A stretch of 33,262 bases of DNA from Caulobacteraceae bacterium (GCA_947475415.1 CANJLH010000032.1:1-33262); one strand, 5' to 3'; shown: positions 16,715-25,690, counted from the stretch's first letter. Numbers and translations are program-made. The notes: a model not told the origin generated them from the sequence alone.

Positions 16715-18022
16715 TCAAACTGCGGCCAACGCCGCTTTTCCGTCGCGTCCATAGAGCAACCGCCCAGACAACATCAGCGCAGCCGATGATGCCAAGAACA
16801 GCAGCGCCACCGTGGCTAGGGCATATCGAATGCCGCCGGAACCCCCGAAATAGTCCGACAGCACCCCGGTGAGCAGCGGTCCCAGGGCGAAGCCGAAGAA
16901 ATTGGTGGTGAATTGCATGATCGACATCACCGACGATCGGATGCGGGCTGGAGTCTCCGTCAACAGCACTGAATACAGTGGCGGCGTGTATCCCGCGCGC
17001 ACGAAATCGGCGATCAGGTACGCCCCGATCGCAACCAATAGGCTGGGGGTAAACATCTGTATTTCGGTGAAGATCAGGCTGAGGAGCGACCCGATCGCCC
17101 CGAGCCACAACGCCCACTTGCGATTGCGCTTCGACAGCCGATCCGCCAGCCAGCCATAGGTTAACGGGCTGAAGATGCCGCACAGGCCCGCGCCGAAGCC
17201 GATGAGGACTCCGGTTTGCGTCAGGCTCAGATGATGCACGCGGATAAAGAACGAACTGATCCAGGCGCCCATGATGATGTTCAGGAGACCCATAACAACG
17301 GCACCGAACAGCAAGGCCGCCAGCCCTGGATTACGCGCATAGTGCTGGAAACTCTGGCCCAGACTGACCTTGGGCGGGTCGCCATCCACTTCGGCCTCGT
17401 CAGTCCCGCCGCGCTTCGGCTCACGGATCGTCAAGACCAGCAGCAAAGCGATGAGAAGTCCGGGAATGCCGGCCATGAAGAACGCGGCCCGCCAGCCATG
17501 TTCGTTGGCGACATATCCCCCCAGGGCGTTGGCCAGGAAGGCGCCCAAAGGTACGGCCATGTAGATTATGCCGATCACCAAGGAGCGTCTGGCGGCGGGA
17601 AACAAGTCTGAGAGCAACGGCAGCACGATGGGCACTGCGGCGGATTCGCCGATGCCGACGCCGACGCGCGCCGCCAACAGTTGGAACCAGTTGCGGGTCA
17701 GCCCGCCAGCTGCGGTGAGGGCGCTCCAGGCCACGATCGCCAGGGCCAGGAAGTTGCGCCGGTTGACGCGGTCAGCGATCCAGCCCGCCGGAAGCACAGC
17801 GATGCAGAACGCCGCGCCGTAGGCCAAGCCCGTGAACAGCCCAAGTTGGGTGTCGCTGAGCGCGAACTCCTTCTTGACCGGTTCCACCAATATGTTCGGT
17901 AGCGACCGGTCCATGGCGTGACAGGCATAAATCAACGACATGACCGCCAGAACGTACCAGCGATAGATCGGCCCGCCCTTGGCGGCCGCTTCCGCCGCTT
18001 CACGATCCAATGATGCGGACAC
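16715..18022 (-). CDS. MFS transporter, Spinster-like
   Basis: 435 residues with about 12 hydrophobic segments. The first loop carries the MFS A-motif-like GWIADRVNRRN, and helix 1 includes the RWYVLAVMSLIYACHAMDRSL pattern common to Spinster-type transporters. A hydrophilic central loop (residues about 205-230, REPKRGGTDEAEVDGD) separates two six-helix bundles. The start is GTG 18020-18022 with a near-perfect AGGGGAGG 6 bases upstream. It lies downstream of the HsaA-like gene and upstream of a sulfotransferase, all on the minus strand, so a small operon is likely. Substrate and direction cannot be told. Confidence 0.9.
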   Translation of the reverse strand: MSASLDREAAEAAAKGGPIYRWYVLAVMSLIYACHAMDRSLPNILVEPVKKEFALSDTQLGLFTGLAYGAAFCIAVLPAGWIADRVNRRNFLALAIVAWSALTAAGGLTRNWFQLLAARVGVGIGESAAVPIVLPLLSDLFPAARRSLVIGIIYMAVPLGAFLANALGGYVANEHGWRAAFFMAGIPGLLIALLLVLTIREPKRGGTDEAEVDGDPPKVSLGQSFQHYARNPGLAALLFGAVVMGLLNIIMGAWISSFFIRVHHLSLTQTGVLIGFGAGLCGIFSPLTYGWLADRLSKRNRKWALWLGAIGSLLSLIFTEIQMFTPSLLVAIGAYLIADFVRAGYTPPLYSVLLTETPARIRSSVMSIMQFTTNFFGFALGPLLTGVLSDYFGGSGGIRYALATVALLFLASSAALMLSGRLLYGRDGKAALAAV

Positions 18023-18028
18023 GCAACG

Positions 18029-18036
18029 CCTCCCCT
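18029..18036 (-). promoter_or_regulatory. Shine-Dalgarno for the GTG-started MFS gene
   Basis: AGGGGAGG on the minus strand, 6 bases before GTG 18020-18022. It is nearly complementary to the 16S rRNA tail and fixes the start. Confidence 0.65.
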
Positions 18037-18086
18037 GGAATGGCGCTTATGTGCGCCTGTCCGCCATCAAGCGCATGTACCGTCCT

Positions 18087-19277
18087 CTAGGCAAGCCGAT
18101 CCTTCAGCGCCCACTCGACCGCCAGCACCGCGCCTGCGTCCACCATTGTCATCGGATCGACGAACATGTGCTGGGTGGCTACATACATGTCGCGCATGGC
18201 CCGTCCCAGAACGCTGCCGGCGCGAATCGCGTCCGTCCCCGCCCACAGGTGGGCGAAGCGCACCACGTCGGCCGCCACCTTGTGCGACCAGGTCGTCGAC
18301 TGGCGGAACCGCGCCCGCTGGGCCGCCGAAAGGACGCCGCCCGATAGCAGAGTCGCCTCGGCGTCACGGAACACCTCCAGCACATAGCCGCGCACACCAC
18401 GATAGGCGGCCTCGTTGGCGGCGAACTCCTGTAGGAACAGGGGGCTGTCACCGGTCACGGTCGCATAGGCGGGGCGCTTCTTGGCCCTTGTGATGGTCGC
18501 AATTTCTTCCAGCGCCCGCTTCATCAGTCCCAGCGCCACGGCAGCATGGCCGGCACAGCCCAGACCGACGATGCCCATGGCATAGAGCGGTCCACCCCGC
18601 TTTGGCGTCAGCGATTGCCGCTCCAAGGTGAAGGCCCGGTCGATGAGTTGTTCAGGAACCCGGTAGTCGTAGCTGCCGGTTCCGGCCAGCCCCATGACCT
18701 CCCAGTTGCCCTTGAGCTCCACCCGAGACCTGGGCAGGTAGCAGACCTGAACCTCAGGCGCGCCGTTGGGCAGGAGGCGGGGGGCGCCGTTCTCCAGGAC
18801 AAACATGCCGGCGCCGATCCAGGTGGCGTGGGTGCAGCCGCTGCCGAAGGCGTATTCGCCCGATCCGACGAGGCCCTGCGGCGTCTCCACGCAGCGCCCG
18901 CCAGGTCCCAGCATGCCGGCCGCGATCGGCGGCTCAACGTCAGCGTACATCGCCTCCACCGCGCGATCATCGAGGTAGGTCACCGCCACCGCCGTCGATG
19001 CCGCGCTGGCCATCAGCGCCCATCCCGTGGAGCCGTCGGCGCGGGTCAGCTCCTCAATCACCTCGATAGAGTCGGCAGCCCCCAATCCGCCGCCGCCCAA
19101 CTCCGCGGGCGTCATCATCCAGAACAGGCGCGCCGACTTCAGCGCCTCCACCACCGGCTCCGTCAGTGTCGCCGCCCGCTCGGCCGTCGACGCCTCGGCC
19201 TCGATCAGCGGCGCCAGCGACCGTGCGGCGGCTAGAAACGCCTTCCCAGCGGAAACTGTGGCGACAGCGTCATCCAT
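18087..19277 (-). CDS. Acyl-CoA dehydrogenase-fold flavoprotein, HsaA-like (PF08028 type)
   Basis: 396 residues. The N-terminal helical domain (LTEPVVEALKSARLFWMMTPAELGG) and the ADGSTGWALMA segment are typical of the group-D flavin-dependent monooxygenases with acyl-CoA dehydrogenase fold, such as HsaA, rather than true dehydrogenases. The C-terminal helical domain (ARFRQSTTWSHKVAADVVRFAHLWAGTDAI) agrees. Such enzymes use reduced flavin from a partner reductase to hydroxylate a ring; no reductase gene is visible here. The ATG at 19275-19277 has only a weak GGGA site. It heads a minus-strand group with the MFS and sulfotransferase genes. A dehydrogenase role cannot be excluded. Confidence 0.84.
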   Translation of the reverse strand: MDDAVATVSAGKAFLAAARSLAPLIEAEASTAERAATLTEPVVEALKSARLFWMMTPAELGGGGLGAADSIEVIEELTRADGSTGWALMASAASTAVAVTYLDDRAVEAMYADVEPPIAAGMLGPGGRCVETPQGLVGSGEYAFGSGCTHATWIGAGMFVLENGAPRLLPNGAPEVQVCYLPRSRVELKGNWEVMGLAGTGSYDYRVPEQLIDRAFTLERQSLTPKRGGPLYAMGIVGLGCAGHAAVALGLMKRALEEIATITRAKKRPAYATVTGDSPLFLQEFAANEAAYRGVRGYVLEVFRDAEATLLSGGVLSAAQRARFRQSTTWSHKVAADVVRFAHLWAGTDAIRAGSVLGRAMRDMYVATQHMFVDPMTMVDAGAVLAVEWALKDRLA

Positions 19278-19342
19278 GGCGGTGGTCCCGGTGCGATTTC
19301 GGTGTTCAGCCTAGCCGCATGCGTCCCGCCAGTCGCGTAGGT

Positions 19343-19768
19343 TCAACCCACCGACCGCACCCGATTATTGCGCGGCCCATGCTCCAGTTCCACCTGCCCG
19401 AGTAATTCCAGCACCGGCGTCACATAGTTGGCGAAGCGGCCGCGATAGCCCTTGCGCAGGCCATAGTAGCCCCCCACCGGATTGCCTGGATCCCGCGCCC
19501 AGGCCTCAACCGTGCCGGGCTGCACCGGCTTGCCCTCGTCAGCGTTACCCAGCGCCATCCAGTCGCCGTGGGCCTTCAGCATCGCGGCCAGGTCCTCGAG
19601 ACAGCGCAGATCGTATGATAGCTTGGTTGCGCCCACCTGCACCACCAAGGCCGGGGGATTGAGCGAGGCGTCCTTCCACGCCAGATACTCCGACGTGAGC
19701 GAAGGGGTCTTTAGCTGCCAGGGGTCGTCCGGAGCGCCGTCACCGTAGGTCACCGAGTTCGTCGCCAT
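19343..19768 (-). CDS. Small conserved hypothetical protein
   Basis: 141 residues, soluble. Opening SVTYGDGAPDDPWQLKTPSL and the later GGYYGLRKGYRGRFANYV resemble a small uncharacterised family seen next to regulators (DUF6855-like, from memory and not checked). It has a mixed alpha/beta pattern with no known catalytic motif. The start ATG 19766-19768 has GGAGGGA 6 bases upstream. An in-frame ATG at 19783 overlaps that ribosome site and is rejected. It is divergent from the YafY-type regulator with a palindrome between them, so it is probably the regulator's target. Confidence 0.75.
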   Translation of the reverse strand: MATNSVTYGDGAPDDPWQLKTPSLTSEYLAWKDASLNPPALVVQVGATKLSYDLRCLEDLAAMLKAHGDWMALGNADEGKPVQPGTVEAWARDPGNPVGGYYGLRKGYRGRFANYVTPVLELLGQVELEHGPRNNRVRSVG

Positions 19769-19813
19769 TTTCCGTCCCTCCATAGGTTGCGCCGCCAGAA
19801 TGCACGGCTAATG

Positions 19814-19828
19814 TGACATGTTGTGTCA
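19814..19828. promoter_or_regulatory. Palindromic operator candidate for the YafY-type regulator
   Basis: TGACA-TGTTG-TGTCA is a perfect 5-bp inverted repeat with a 5-base spacer, in the 76-bp interval between the divergent small gene (start 19768) and the regulator (GTG 19845). Its position, 17 bases before the regulator start, suits autoregulation and control of the divergent gene. Confidence 0.5.
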
Positions 19829-19844
19829 TGTTTGAATTTGCACC

Positions 19845-20459
19845 GTGCGCGCCTCGCGACTTCTTCGGATCCTGTTGCTGCTGCAAAATCGCGGACGCCT
19901 CACCACTTCCCGCCTGGCTGAGGAGTTGGAGGTGTCGCGCCGCACGGTGCTGCGTGATGTCGATGCGCTTACCGAGGCCGGCCTGCCAATCATCACCCAT
20001 CAGGGAAACCAGGGCGGCATAGAACTGGGATTCAACTACCGGACTCGCCTGACCGGACTCCTTCCCGACGAAGCGGAGGCTATGGCGGTGATCCTGTCGC
20101 GCCCGACACCGGAGCTGCGCGACCTCGGCCTGGAAGGCGCCGGGGCGCGGGCGCGGGCCAAGATGCTGGAGTCGTTTCCAGACGGCGTGCGTGAGACGAT
20201 CGACCTGGCCAGGCGTCGATTTCAGTTCGCTGATGCGCCCGGTGAAGATACTGACCCACGCATCACCGCCTTGGCCACGGCGATCCGCCGACGCACCATC
20301 GTGCGCATCCGCGCCCACTCGCCACAAGCGCGGATTATCCACCCGATCAGCCTCATCCGCTCGCCTGCCGGGTGGCGCGTGGTGGACGCCCAGGACCCCG
20401 AGCATCCCATTGCGCTGGAGGATCTGGGTGACATCAACATTTCCAGGCGGACGTTTTGA
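19845..20459 (+). CDS. YafY-type HTH/WYL transcriptional regulator
   Basis: 204 residues from a GTG start. An N-terminal winged HTH of the HTH_11/DeoR kind spans residues 1-60 (RLLRILLLLQNRGRLTTSRL, then SRRTVLRDVDALTEAGLPI). The C-terminal part (TIVRIRAHSPQARIIHPISL and GWRVVDAQDPEH) is a shortened WYL-like ligand domain. It is shorter than the usual 230-320 residues of this family, so the effector domain is reduced. It is divergent from the small conserved gene and upstream of GFA and GST genes in the same direction, which it may also control. The ligand is unknown. Confidence 0.85.
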   Translation: MRASRLLRILLLLQNRGRLTTSRLAEELEVSRRTVLRDVDALTEAGLPIITHQGNQGGIELGFNYRTRLTGLLPDEAEAMAVILSRPTPELRDLGLEGAGARARAKMLESFPDGVRETIDLARRRFQFADAPGEDTDPRITALATAIRRRTIVRIRAHSPQARIIHPISLIRSPAGWRVVDAQDPEHPIALEDLGDINISRRTF

Positions 20460-20517
20460 CCGTGGCGGAGGCCTGAGCAGGACCGTAAATTTCCCGCACC
20501 ACTGGGGAGACTCGCCC

Positions 20518-20988
20518 ATGCAAACCTTGAACGGCGGCTGCGCCTGCAAAGCGGTGCGTTATCAGCTGAACGATGCCCCGATGTTTGTGAACTGTTGTCA
20601 TTGCACGTCCTGCCAGACGGAAACCGGCAGCGCCTTCGTCATCAACGCCATTATCGAATCCGCAAGGGTGATCACCACCAAGGGCGCCGCCAAACCGGTG
20701 CTGACCCCCAGTGAGAGCGGGCGCGGCCAACAGATCTGGCGCTGCCCTCAATGCCAGGTGGCGCTCTGGAGTAACTATGGCGGCGCCATCGACAAGCTTC
20801 GGTTCGTGCGGGTGGGCACCCTGGACGAACCGGGCGCTCTCCCGCCGGGCATCCATATCTTCACCCGCTCGAAACTGCCCTGGGTCGTCCTGCCGGAAGG
20901 GACACCGGCGGTGGCTGAATATTATGACATCAATGAACTCTGGCCGAATTCGTCACTGGAGCGGCGGCGGGCGCTCAGCGCGGAATAG
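20518..20988 (+). CDS. GFA/CENP-V family zinc protein
   Basis: 156 residues of the glutathione-dependent formaldehyde-activating (GFA)-like fold. Seven cysteines fit the two-zinc pattern: GGCACKAVRY (C8, C10), CCHCTSCQ (C27, C29, C32) and WRCPQCQ (C76, C79). Only some members act on S-hydroxymethylglutathione; most have unknown roles. GGGGAG precedes the ATG. It follows the regulator by 58 bases and precedes a GST gene, suggesting a glutathione-linked detoxification group, which is inference. Confidence 0.9.
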   Translation: MQTLNGGCACKAVRYQLNDAPMFVNCCHCTSCQTETGSAFVINAIIESARVITTKGAAKPVLTPSESGRGQQIWRCPQCQVALWSNYGGAIDKLRFVRVGTLDEPGALPPGIHIFTRSKLPWVVLPEGTPAVAEYYDINELWPNSSLERRRALSAE

Positions 20989-21031
20989 TTCAAGACCCGT
21001 CAGGTCAGCTGCAATCCTCGGAGTCCCCACC

Positions 21032-21691
21032 ATGCCGCTCGCGCTCTACGGCCACCCCTTCTCCTCCTACACTCAGAAGGCGCTCATCGCGCTCTACGAG
21101 AACGCCACGCCCTTCGAGTTCCGATGCATCGGACCAGATACGCCGCAGCATGCGGCGGACTGGCTGGCGCGCTGGCCGATCGCCAAATTCCCGCTGCTGG
21201 TGGACGGCGAACGTCAATTCGCCGAGACCAGCATCATCATCGAGCATCTGGACCTTGAGCACCCAGGGCCGGTCCGCCTGCTGCCCAAGGACCCGAAGGC
21301 CGCATTGGATGTGCGCTTCCTTGACCGCTTCTTCGACTTGCACGTGATGGACCCGATGCAGGTCGCGGTGGCAAGCAAACTCGGGCAGATCCCCATGCCG
21401 AGCGAGGCGGGGCTGGAACTTGCCGGCGAAAGGTTGGAGCGCGCCTATGCCTGGCTCGAAGGCCATCTCGCCGGCAAGGCCTGGGCCGCTGGCGAGGACT
21501 TCACCCTGGCGGACTGCGCCGCGGCGCCGTCATTGTTCTATGCGGAATGGACGCATCGGATTTCCGAACACTATCCGGTGCTGCGCGCCTATCGCGCGCG
21601 GCTGCTGGCCCGCCCCTCCTTCGCCCGCGCGGTGGAGGAAGCCCGGCCCTTCCGACCCAACTTCCCCCTGGGCGCGCCGGATCGCGACTGA
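21032..21691 (+). CDS. Glutathione S-transferase family protein
   Basis: 219 residues: an N-terminal thioredoxin-like domain (LYGHPFSSYTQKALIAL, candidate Ser11/Ser12 at the thiolate site; FPLLVDGERQFAETSIIIEHL with the cis-Pro and glutathione gamma-Glu binding segment), then an all-helical C-terminal domain with the conserved N-capping FTLADCAAAP. Soluble. It follows the GFA gene by 43 bases in the same direction. It should conjugate or remove glutathione on an electrophilic substrate; the substrate is unknown. Confidence 0.9.
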   Translation: MPLALYGHPFSSYTQKALIALYENATPFEFRCIGPDTPQHAADWLARWPIAKFPLLVDGERQFAETSIIIEHLDLEHPGPVRLLPKDPKAALDVRFLDRFFDLHVMDPMQVAVASKLGQIPMPSEAGLELAGERLERAYAWLEGHLAGKAWAAGEDFTLADCAAAPSLFYAEWTHRISEHYPVLRAYRARLLARPSFARAVEEARPFRPNFPLGAPDRD

Positions 21692-21705
21692 ACGGCGCTC
21701 CACGC

Positions 21706-22482
21706 CTACACCCGTGCGACTGTCGGTAACCGCCGGGCGAACATCGCGAAGATCATCTCCCAGTCGCGGTTGAACGCGCGCTTGTCGAAGATGTCACGGT
21801 TGGGCATGGCGTAGCCGTGTTGCGCACCGGGATGCATTTCCATGTGGCAGCGCACCCCGCAGCGATCCAACGCGACCTTCAGAGCCGCAATCATCTCTGG
21901 CGTCGCCCAGTGATCATGCTCTGCAAATCCGAAGTAGAGTTCGGCCCGCACCTTATCGGCGCCCAGGTGGGCCGAGTCAGGTCCGTCGGTCACCAGCTGC
22001 GTCGAGTGCATGCCGGCGCAGGCCGCGAAGCGGTCCGGGAACGCCGCCGCCATTTTCAGGATCAGCCGACCGCCATAGCAATAACCGAAGCAGCCCATCG
22101 GCCCTGGGTCAGCGGCTGCTTCGCCGGCCAGGAAGGCCAGGATGGCGGCGGTGTCGATCACCGCCATGTCGTCGGTGGTTTGCATCAGCGGCTTGGCGGC
22201 CTCCTCAAGCTGCGCGGGGCTAATCTTCCATGAGGACATCATCTTGTTGTCGGCGTCGCGGATGTCCGTGCGGATGGGCGGGGCGCGATGCAGCATGTCG
22301 GGGACCATCACAAAGTAGCCCACCACACCAACCATGCGCGCCAGGTCGTAGAGCTCCTCCCGGACACCCCAGAAGTCCTGATAGAGAATGACGCACGGAA
22401 ACGGTCCACCCTGTTCGGGATGGGTGATGAAGGTCTCCATCGGCCCATCCGGTGTGGCGATTTGGACCAGACGATCCTGCAT
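21706..22482 (-). CDS. Dienelactone hydrolase family protein
   Basis: 258 residues from ATG 22480-22482; the frame extends upstream to 22644 but overlaps the patatin gene and is arginine/proline-rich there, so the internal ATG is preferred. It has the alpha/beta hydrolase fold with a cysteine nucleophile in GYCYGG (Cys135), acid Asp190 (FAEHDHW) and His222 (GAQHGYAMP), the Cys-Asp-His triad of dienelactone hydrolases. YQDFWGVREEL matches the oxyanion region. It is last of the minus-strand operon after the patatin gene (70-base gap). It likely hydrolyses a lactone or ester during breakdown of a ring compound. Confidence 0.92.
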   Translation of the reverse strand: MQDRLVQIATPDGPMETFITHPEQGGPFPCVILYQDFWGVREELYDLARMVGVVGYFVMVPDMLHRAPPIRTDIRDADNKMMSSWKISPAQLEEAAKPLMQTTDDMAVIDTAAILAFLAGEAAADPGPMGCFGYCYGGRLILKMAAAFPDRFAACAGMHSTQLVTDGPDSAHLGADKVRAELYFGFAEHDHWATPEMIAALKVALDRCGVRCHMEMHPGAQHGYAMPNRDIFDKRAFNRDWEMIFAMFARRLPTVARV

Positions 22483-22552
22483 TGTTCGAACACCTTGTGC
22501 CGCAAGCGCTGTTTTTGAGGATGTCAGCTTGGCGCCGGCGGAGCAACGCCGC

Positions 22553-23422
22553 CTATCCCCCCAGAAACCGCGCCGCCCCGTCGGCCTCATTAGCAGCCTG
22601 GCGCAGGCCGGCCCTGGCGGACGGAATTCGCACGTCGGGGTCAAGGCTGTTGGCGCCCATGGCCTCGCGCGCCGCGTCGTCCGGGGCGATCACGTGAATG
22701 ACGCCGCCGGCCGCCTCCACCGCGGCGATTTCCGCGCGCAGGCTGCCGGCGACGAATATCCCCGGCGTGTCGCCCTTGGGCGAGATAACCAGCACGCGCT
22801 TGAATCCGACCAGGAGGTCGAGGTTCTCCGGTGAGCGAACGCCGCCGTCGATGTAACGTCTTCCGGCGATCCGGGCGGGAGGCCACACCCCGGGCACCGC
22901 ACAGCTGGCGGCCACCGCTTCGGTAAGGGTCGCGCCGGACCCACGGGTGAACACCACCGTCTCGCCGCTCTCGGCGTCCACCGCCACCAGCCCCAGCGGC
23001 TGGTCAGGCCATTCTGGGCCGTCCAGCCTTCCTGCGATCACCGCCAGCCGCTCGGCCTCCGAAACCATCGACACGGCCAGCGCATACTTTCCGACCCGGC
23101 GCATGCGCTCGACCGGATCGGTGACATCCGCATGGCGGGCGACCTCGGCGCGCAGGGCTTCCATCAGACCCGGCGCCGGCGCGATCTCGGCGCCCTGTAG
23201 CGCGGGCTCGGTCTGGCGCCGATAGAGTTCATCCAAGAGCGCGCCCTGGGCGAACTGCGCCCCCGCTGCGGCTCCAGCCGAGGTGCCAAGGATCATGTCG
23301 AAGCCCGCCAACCGCACGCCGGCCCGCGCCAGTCCGAGCATCATGCCGGTAATCCAGGCGATGCCCGTCAGTCCGCCGCCGCCCAGCACCAGGGCCTTCC
23401 GCCCGGACAGGCTCAGGCTCAT
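22553..23422 (-). CDS. Patatin-like phospholipase
   Basis: 289 residues. The oxyanion motif GGGGLTG (14-20), the nucleophile elbow GTSAG (46-50, Ser48) and the catalytic acid in DGGVRSPEN (Asp192) form the patatin Ser-Asp dyad. No secretion signal, so a cytosolic lipid acyl hydrolase rather than an effector like ExoU; this is inference. Its ATG overlaps the TGA of the upstream MaoC-like gene (ATGA), so translation is coupled. Probable substrates are acyl esters of membrane or storage lipids. Confidence 0.92.
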   Translation of the reverse strand: MSLSLSGRKALVLGGGGLTGIAWITGMMLGLARAGVRLAGFDMILGTSAGAAAGAQFAQGALLDELYRRQTEPALQGAEIAPAPGLMEALRAEVARHADVTDPVERMRRVGKYALAVSMVSEAERLAVIAGRLDGPEWPDQPLGLVAVDAESGETVVFTRGSGATLTEAVAASCAVPGVWPPARIAGRRYIDGGVRSPENLDLLVGFKRVLVISPKGDTPGIFVAGSLRAEIAAVEAAGGVIHVIAPDDAAREAMGANSLDPDVRIPSARAGLRQAANEADGAARFLGG

Positions 23423-24285
23423 GCGTCCAGTTCCGGATAGAGGCCCGACCCCTTTTTCAGGAACCGGTAGACCTGCCGCGCGCTGGCGATCGCCCGTCCG
23501 GCGTCATCCGCCACCGAGAAATCGATGATCACATATTCGGTCTTGGGACTATGTCCGACGCCGGCGCTGACCGCGCCCACCCGGTAGTCCCGGTCAAGGA
23601 AGATCGGACCGTTCTCAAAGCAGATCTCCACCGCACCCCCCATGGGAACGACGCCCTCCGTCTGCGCCGCGAGCACGGCGTTGGCGGGATAGAAGGGCAG
23701 GCGGAACGAAGAACTGATCGCCGCGATCGGGCCGCCCCAGGGCGAGGCGTCCGCGTACCAGTCCAGCCCTTCATTGATCTCGCCGGAGCTGAGATCGAGG
23801 GCCTGGTCGGCGGCGTTGACCCGAGCGGTGGTGTCGCAAACCACGGCGCCCGCCGGCAGATGGCGAAGTATCCTCACCTCACCGGCGTCACACAGCCGCA
23901 CCGCGCGCGCCTTCAGCTCGCTGCGCGAATGATCCCCCAGCGTCAGGGTTCCGACGCCCACGCGCATGCCGGGAACATCGCCGCGCATCACCCAGGCCTC
24001 CGTGATGGCAGCGTCGGGCTTGGGTCGGCGCGCGAAAGCCTGCACCTGTTCGCCGGCGACCACCGGAGTCTCGAAATAGATCGACACCCCGCCCCGCTCG
24101 AATGCGGCCGGTCCCCACAGATTGATCATCAGCGGGGCGAAAACATTGAGATGCCGGCTGCCGCCGACTATGCCGCCCCGAAAACCATGTTGGGCGGCAA
24201 TGGCCGGATCATGCACCGCGCCAACTTCACGGGTGTGGGCGGTCCGCGCCGGTCCGGACAGCACGCCATTGCTATCATTGATCAT
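23419..24285 (-). CDS. MaoC-like hot-dog protein (hydratase or thioesterase)
   Basis: 288 residues from ATG 24283-24285, preceded by GAGG at 8 bases; a GTG at 24294 is less well placed. The segment AQHGFRGGIVGGSRHLNVFAPLM resembles the MaoC-type D-x-H hydratase loop (Asp26 and His33 are candidates). The length suits a double hot-dog fold: a second half begins near residue 150 (VVCDTTARVNAADQA). It would hydrate 2-enoyl-CoA or split an acyl-CoA thioester. It lies 10 bases after the phosphotransferase stop and overlaps the patatin start, the middle of a tight operon. Confidence 0.75.
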   Translation of the reverse strand: MINDSNGVLSGPARTAHTREVGAVHDPAIAAQHGFRGGIVGGSRHLNVFAPLMINLWGPAAFERGGVSIYFETPVVAGEQVQAFARRPKPDAAITEAWVMRGDVPGMRVGVGTLTLGDHSRSELKARAVRLCDAGEVRILRHLPAGAVVCDTTARVNAADQALDLSSGEINEGLDWYADASPWGGPIAAISSSFRLPFYPANAVLAAQTEGVVPMGGAVEICFENGPIFLDRDYRVGAVSAGVGHSPKTEYVIIDFSVADDAGRAIASARQVYRFLKKGSGLYPELDA

Positions 24286-24295
24286 ATCACCCACC

Positions 24296-25690
24296 TCACA
24301 CCAACTTCGGCCAGGACCGCTGGTACATCCGCCCCGACGCCTCGCGCATCATGTGGTCGTCCCGCGCCATCCGGTTCCAATGATAGAGGAAATAAGCCTC
24401 GACGCTGACCTTGCCTTCCCGCGCCGCCTTCGACAGCGCCAGTCGGCCCTCGGCCACTGAACTTGGCGTTGATCCCAGATTGCGAGCCAGATCCTCGGCC
24501 TCCAGACGCTCGAATCGATAGGCGTTGCGGTCGATTTCCTTCAAGTACTTCACTTGGCGTGCGACGCCCTTCGCCAACGCCGACGCCTTACGGTCGGCGA
24601 TCATCGGGACCATGATCTGCAACTGCTGAAGCACGTTGTCATAGAGGTGGGCATGCTCGCGCAGGGCATCCTCTTCGGTGATGAACCGGGACGGTACCGG
24701 AAAGCCCAGAACGTCCGCCAGCGCCTCCAGCCGCATGCGCCGGTGCAGCATGCTCATCAGCATCTGGCTGCCATCAGCGACCCGGTCGTTGATCTGGCCG
24801 TCCTGACCGGCGCCAGGCCTATAGCGGCCGTGCTCGCCCATGTCCGCCAGGCCGAACCAGGGTCCCAACCGCGCGCAGGCGTTGACCCGGTAATAGTAGA
24901 CCCGCTCCGGCGCCACCTTGATGCCGGACAGTCGCTCGTACTCGCGCATGCGGGCCGGGAAGTCAGGGAAGCCGTGCTGGGTGGAGCGCCAGGAAAGCCA
25001 GGCGATGTCGTCCATGGGATCGCCAAGATGGGCCAGCTCCCAATCCACGACGCCGGACACCTGGTCGCCTTTGTAGAGGAAATTGCCAGGCCCAGTGTCG
25101 CCCTGGCAGAGCACGGCCGGCCCATCGTATGCGGGGACCTTGCGTTCCAGGTGCTCCAGGGTGATGCGGGCCAGCAGGTCGATGGGGTTCTTGGCGTCCT
25201 CGTCTTCGAACAGCTTGCGGATGCCCTTCAATTGCTCGCCCTGGTGTTCGGCGGCCGTTCGCACCGGCTTGAAACTCGGCAGGTCCAGTTCGGAGGCCGG
25301 AGTCGAGTGCCATCGGGCGATCTGCACGATGAAGTCCTGGGCGATCTTCACCTGGGCGTCTTTGTCGGCGGGCTCCTGGAACCAGGTGATCCCGTCAAGG
25401 CGGTCGGTCAGGATGACATTCAGATCCCCGTCGACGCCCCAGACATGAGCCACCTTAACCCCGAGTTTTTCCAGGGCGCGGAACACCTCTGCTTCCCGCG
25501 TTAACGGACTGAACGAACCAAGGCCGGCCTCGCGCCCCTGCTGAAGGAAAAGCGCCAACGCCTGGCCCTCTTTGGTCACATCGACGCGAAAGCCCGTGCG
25601 CCCGCCTGTGCTGGCCAGCTCCGCCTTCACGTCGCGGCCGCCGGTGACTTTGCCGATCCAGGTGATCACCGCTTCGGACAGGTCCTGCAT
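24296..25690 (-). CDS. APH-type phosphotransferase with C-terminal helical extension
   Basis: 464 residues from ATG 25688-25690, preceded by AAGGAG (25698-25703) 7 bases upstream; the frame runs upstream to 25777 but that part is not family-like. A protein-kinase-like aminoglycoside phosphotransferase domain covers residues about 20-270. The catalytic loop is LCQGDTGPGNFLY (Asp198, Asn203) and the metal-binding DWELAHLGDP contains Asp216. Members of this family phosphorylate hydroxyacyl-CoAs (LvaA-like) or other small molecules. Residues about 300-464 are a helical extension of unclear role. It leads an operon with hot-dog, patatin and dienelactone hydrolase genes, suggesting acyl-CoA or lactone metabolism. 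Confidence 0.87.
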   Translation of the reverse strand: MQDLSEAVITWIGKVTGGRDVKAELASTGGRTGFRVDVTKEGQALALFLQQGREAGLGSFSPLTREAEVFRALEKLGVKVAHVWGVDGDLNVILTDRLDGITWFQEPADKDAQVKIAQDFIVQIARWHSTPASELDLPSFKPVRTAAEHQGEQLKGIRKLFEDEDAKNPIDLLARITLEHLERKVPAYDGPAVLCQGDTGPGNFLYKGDQVSGVVDWELAHLGDPMDDIAWLSWRSTQHGFPDFPARMREYERLSGIKVAPERVYYYRVNACARLGPWFGLADMGEHGRYRPGAGQDGQINDRVADGSQMLMSMLHRRMRLEALADVLGFPVPSRFITEEDALREHAHLYDNVLQQLQIMVPMIADRKASALAKGVARQVKYLKEIDRNAYRFERLEAEDLARNLGSTPSSVAEGRLALSKAAREGKVSVEAYFLYHWNRMARDDHMMREASGRMYQRSWPKLV

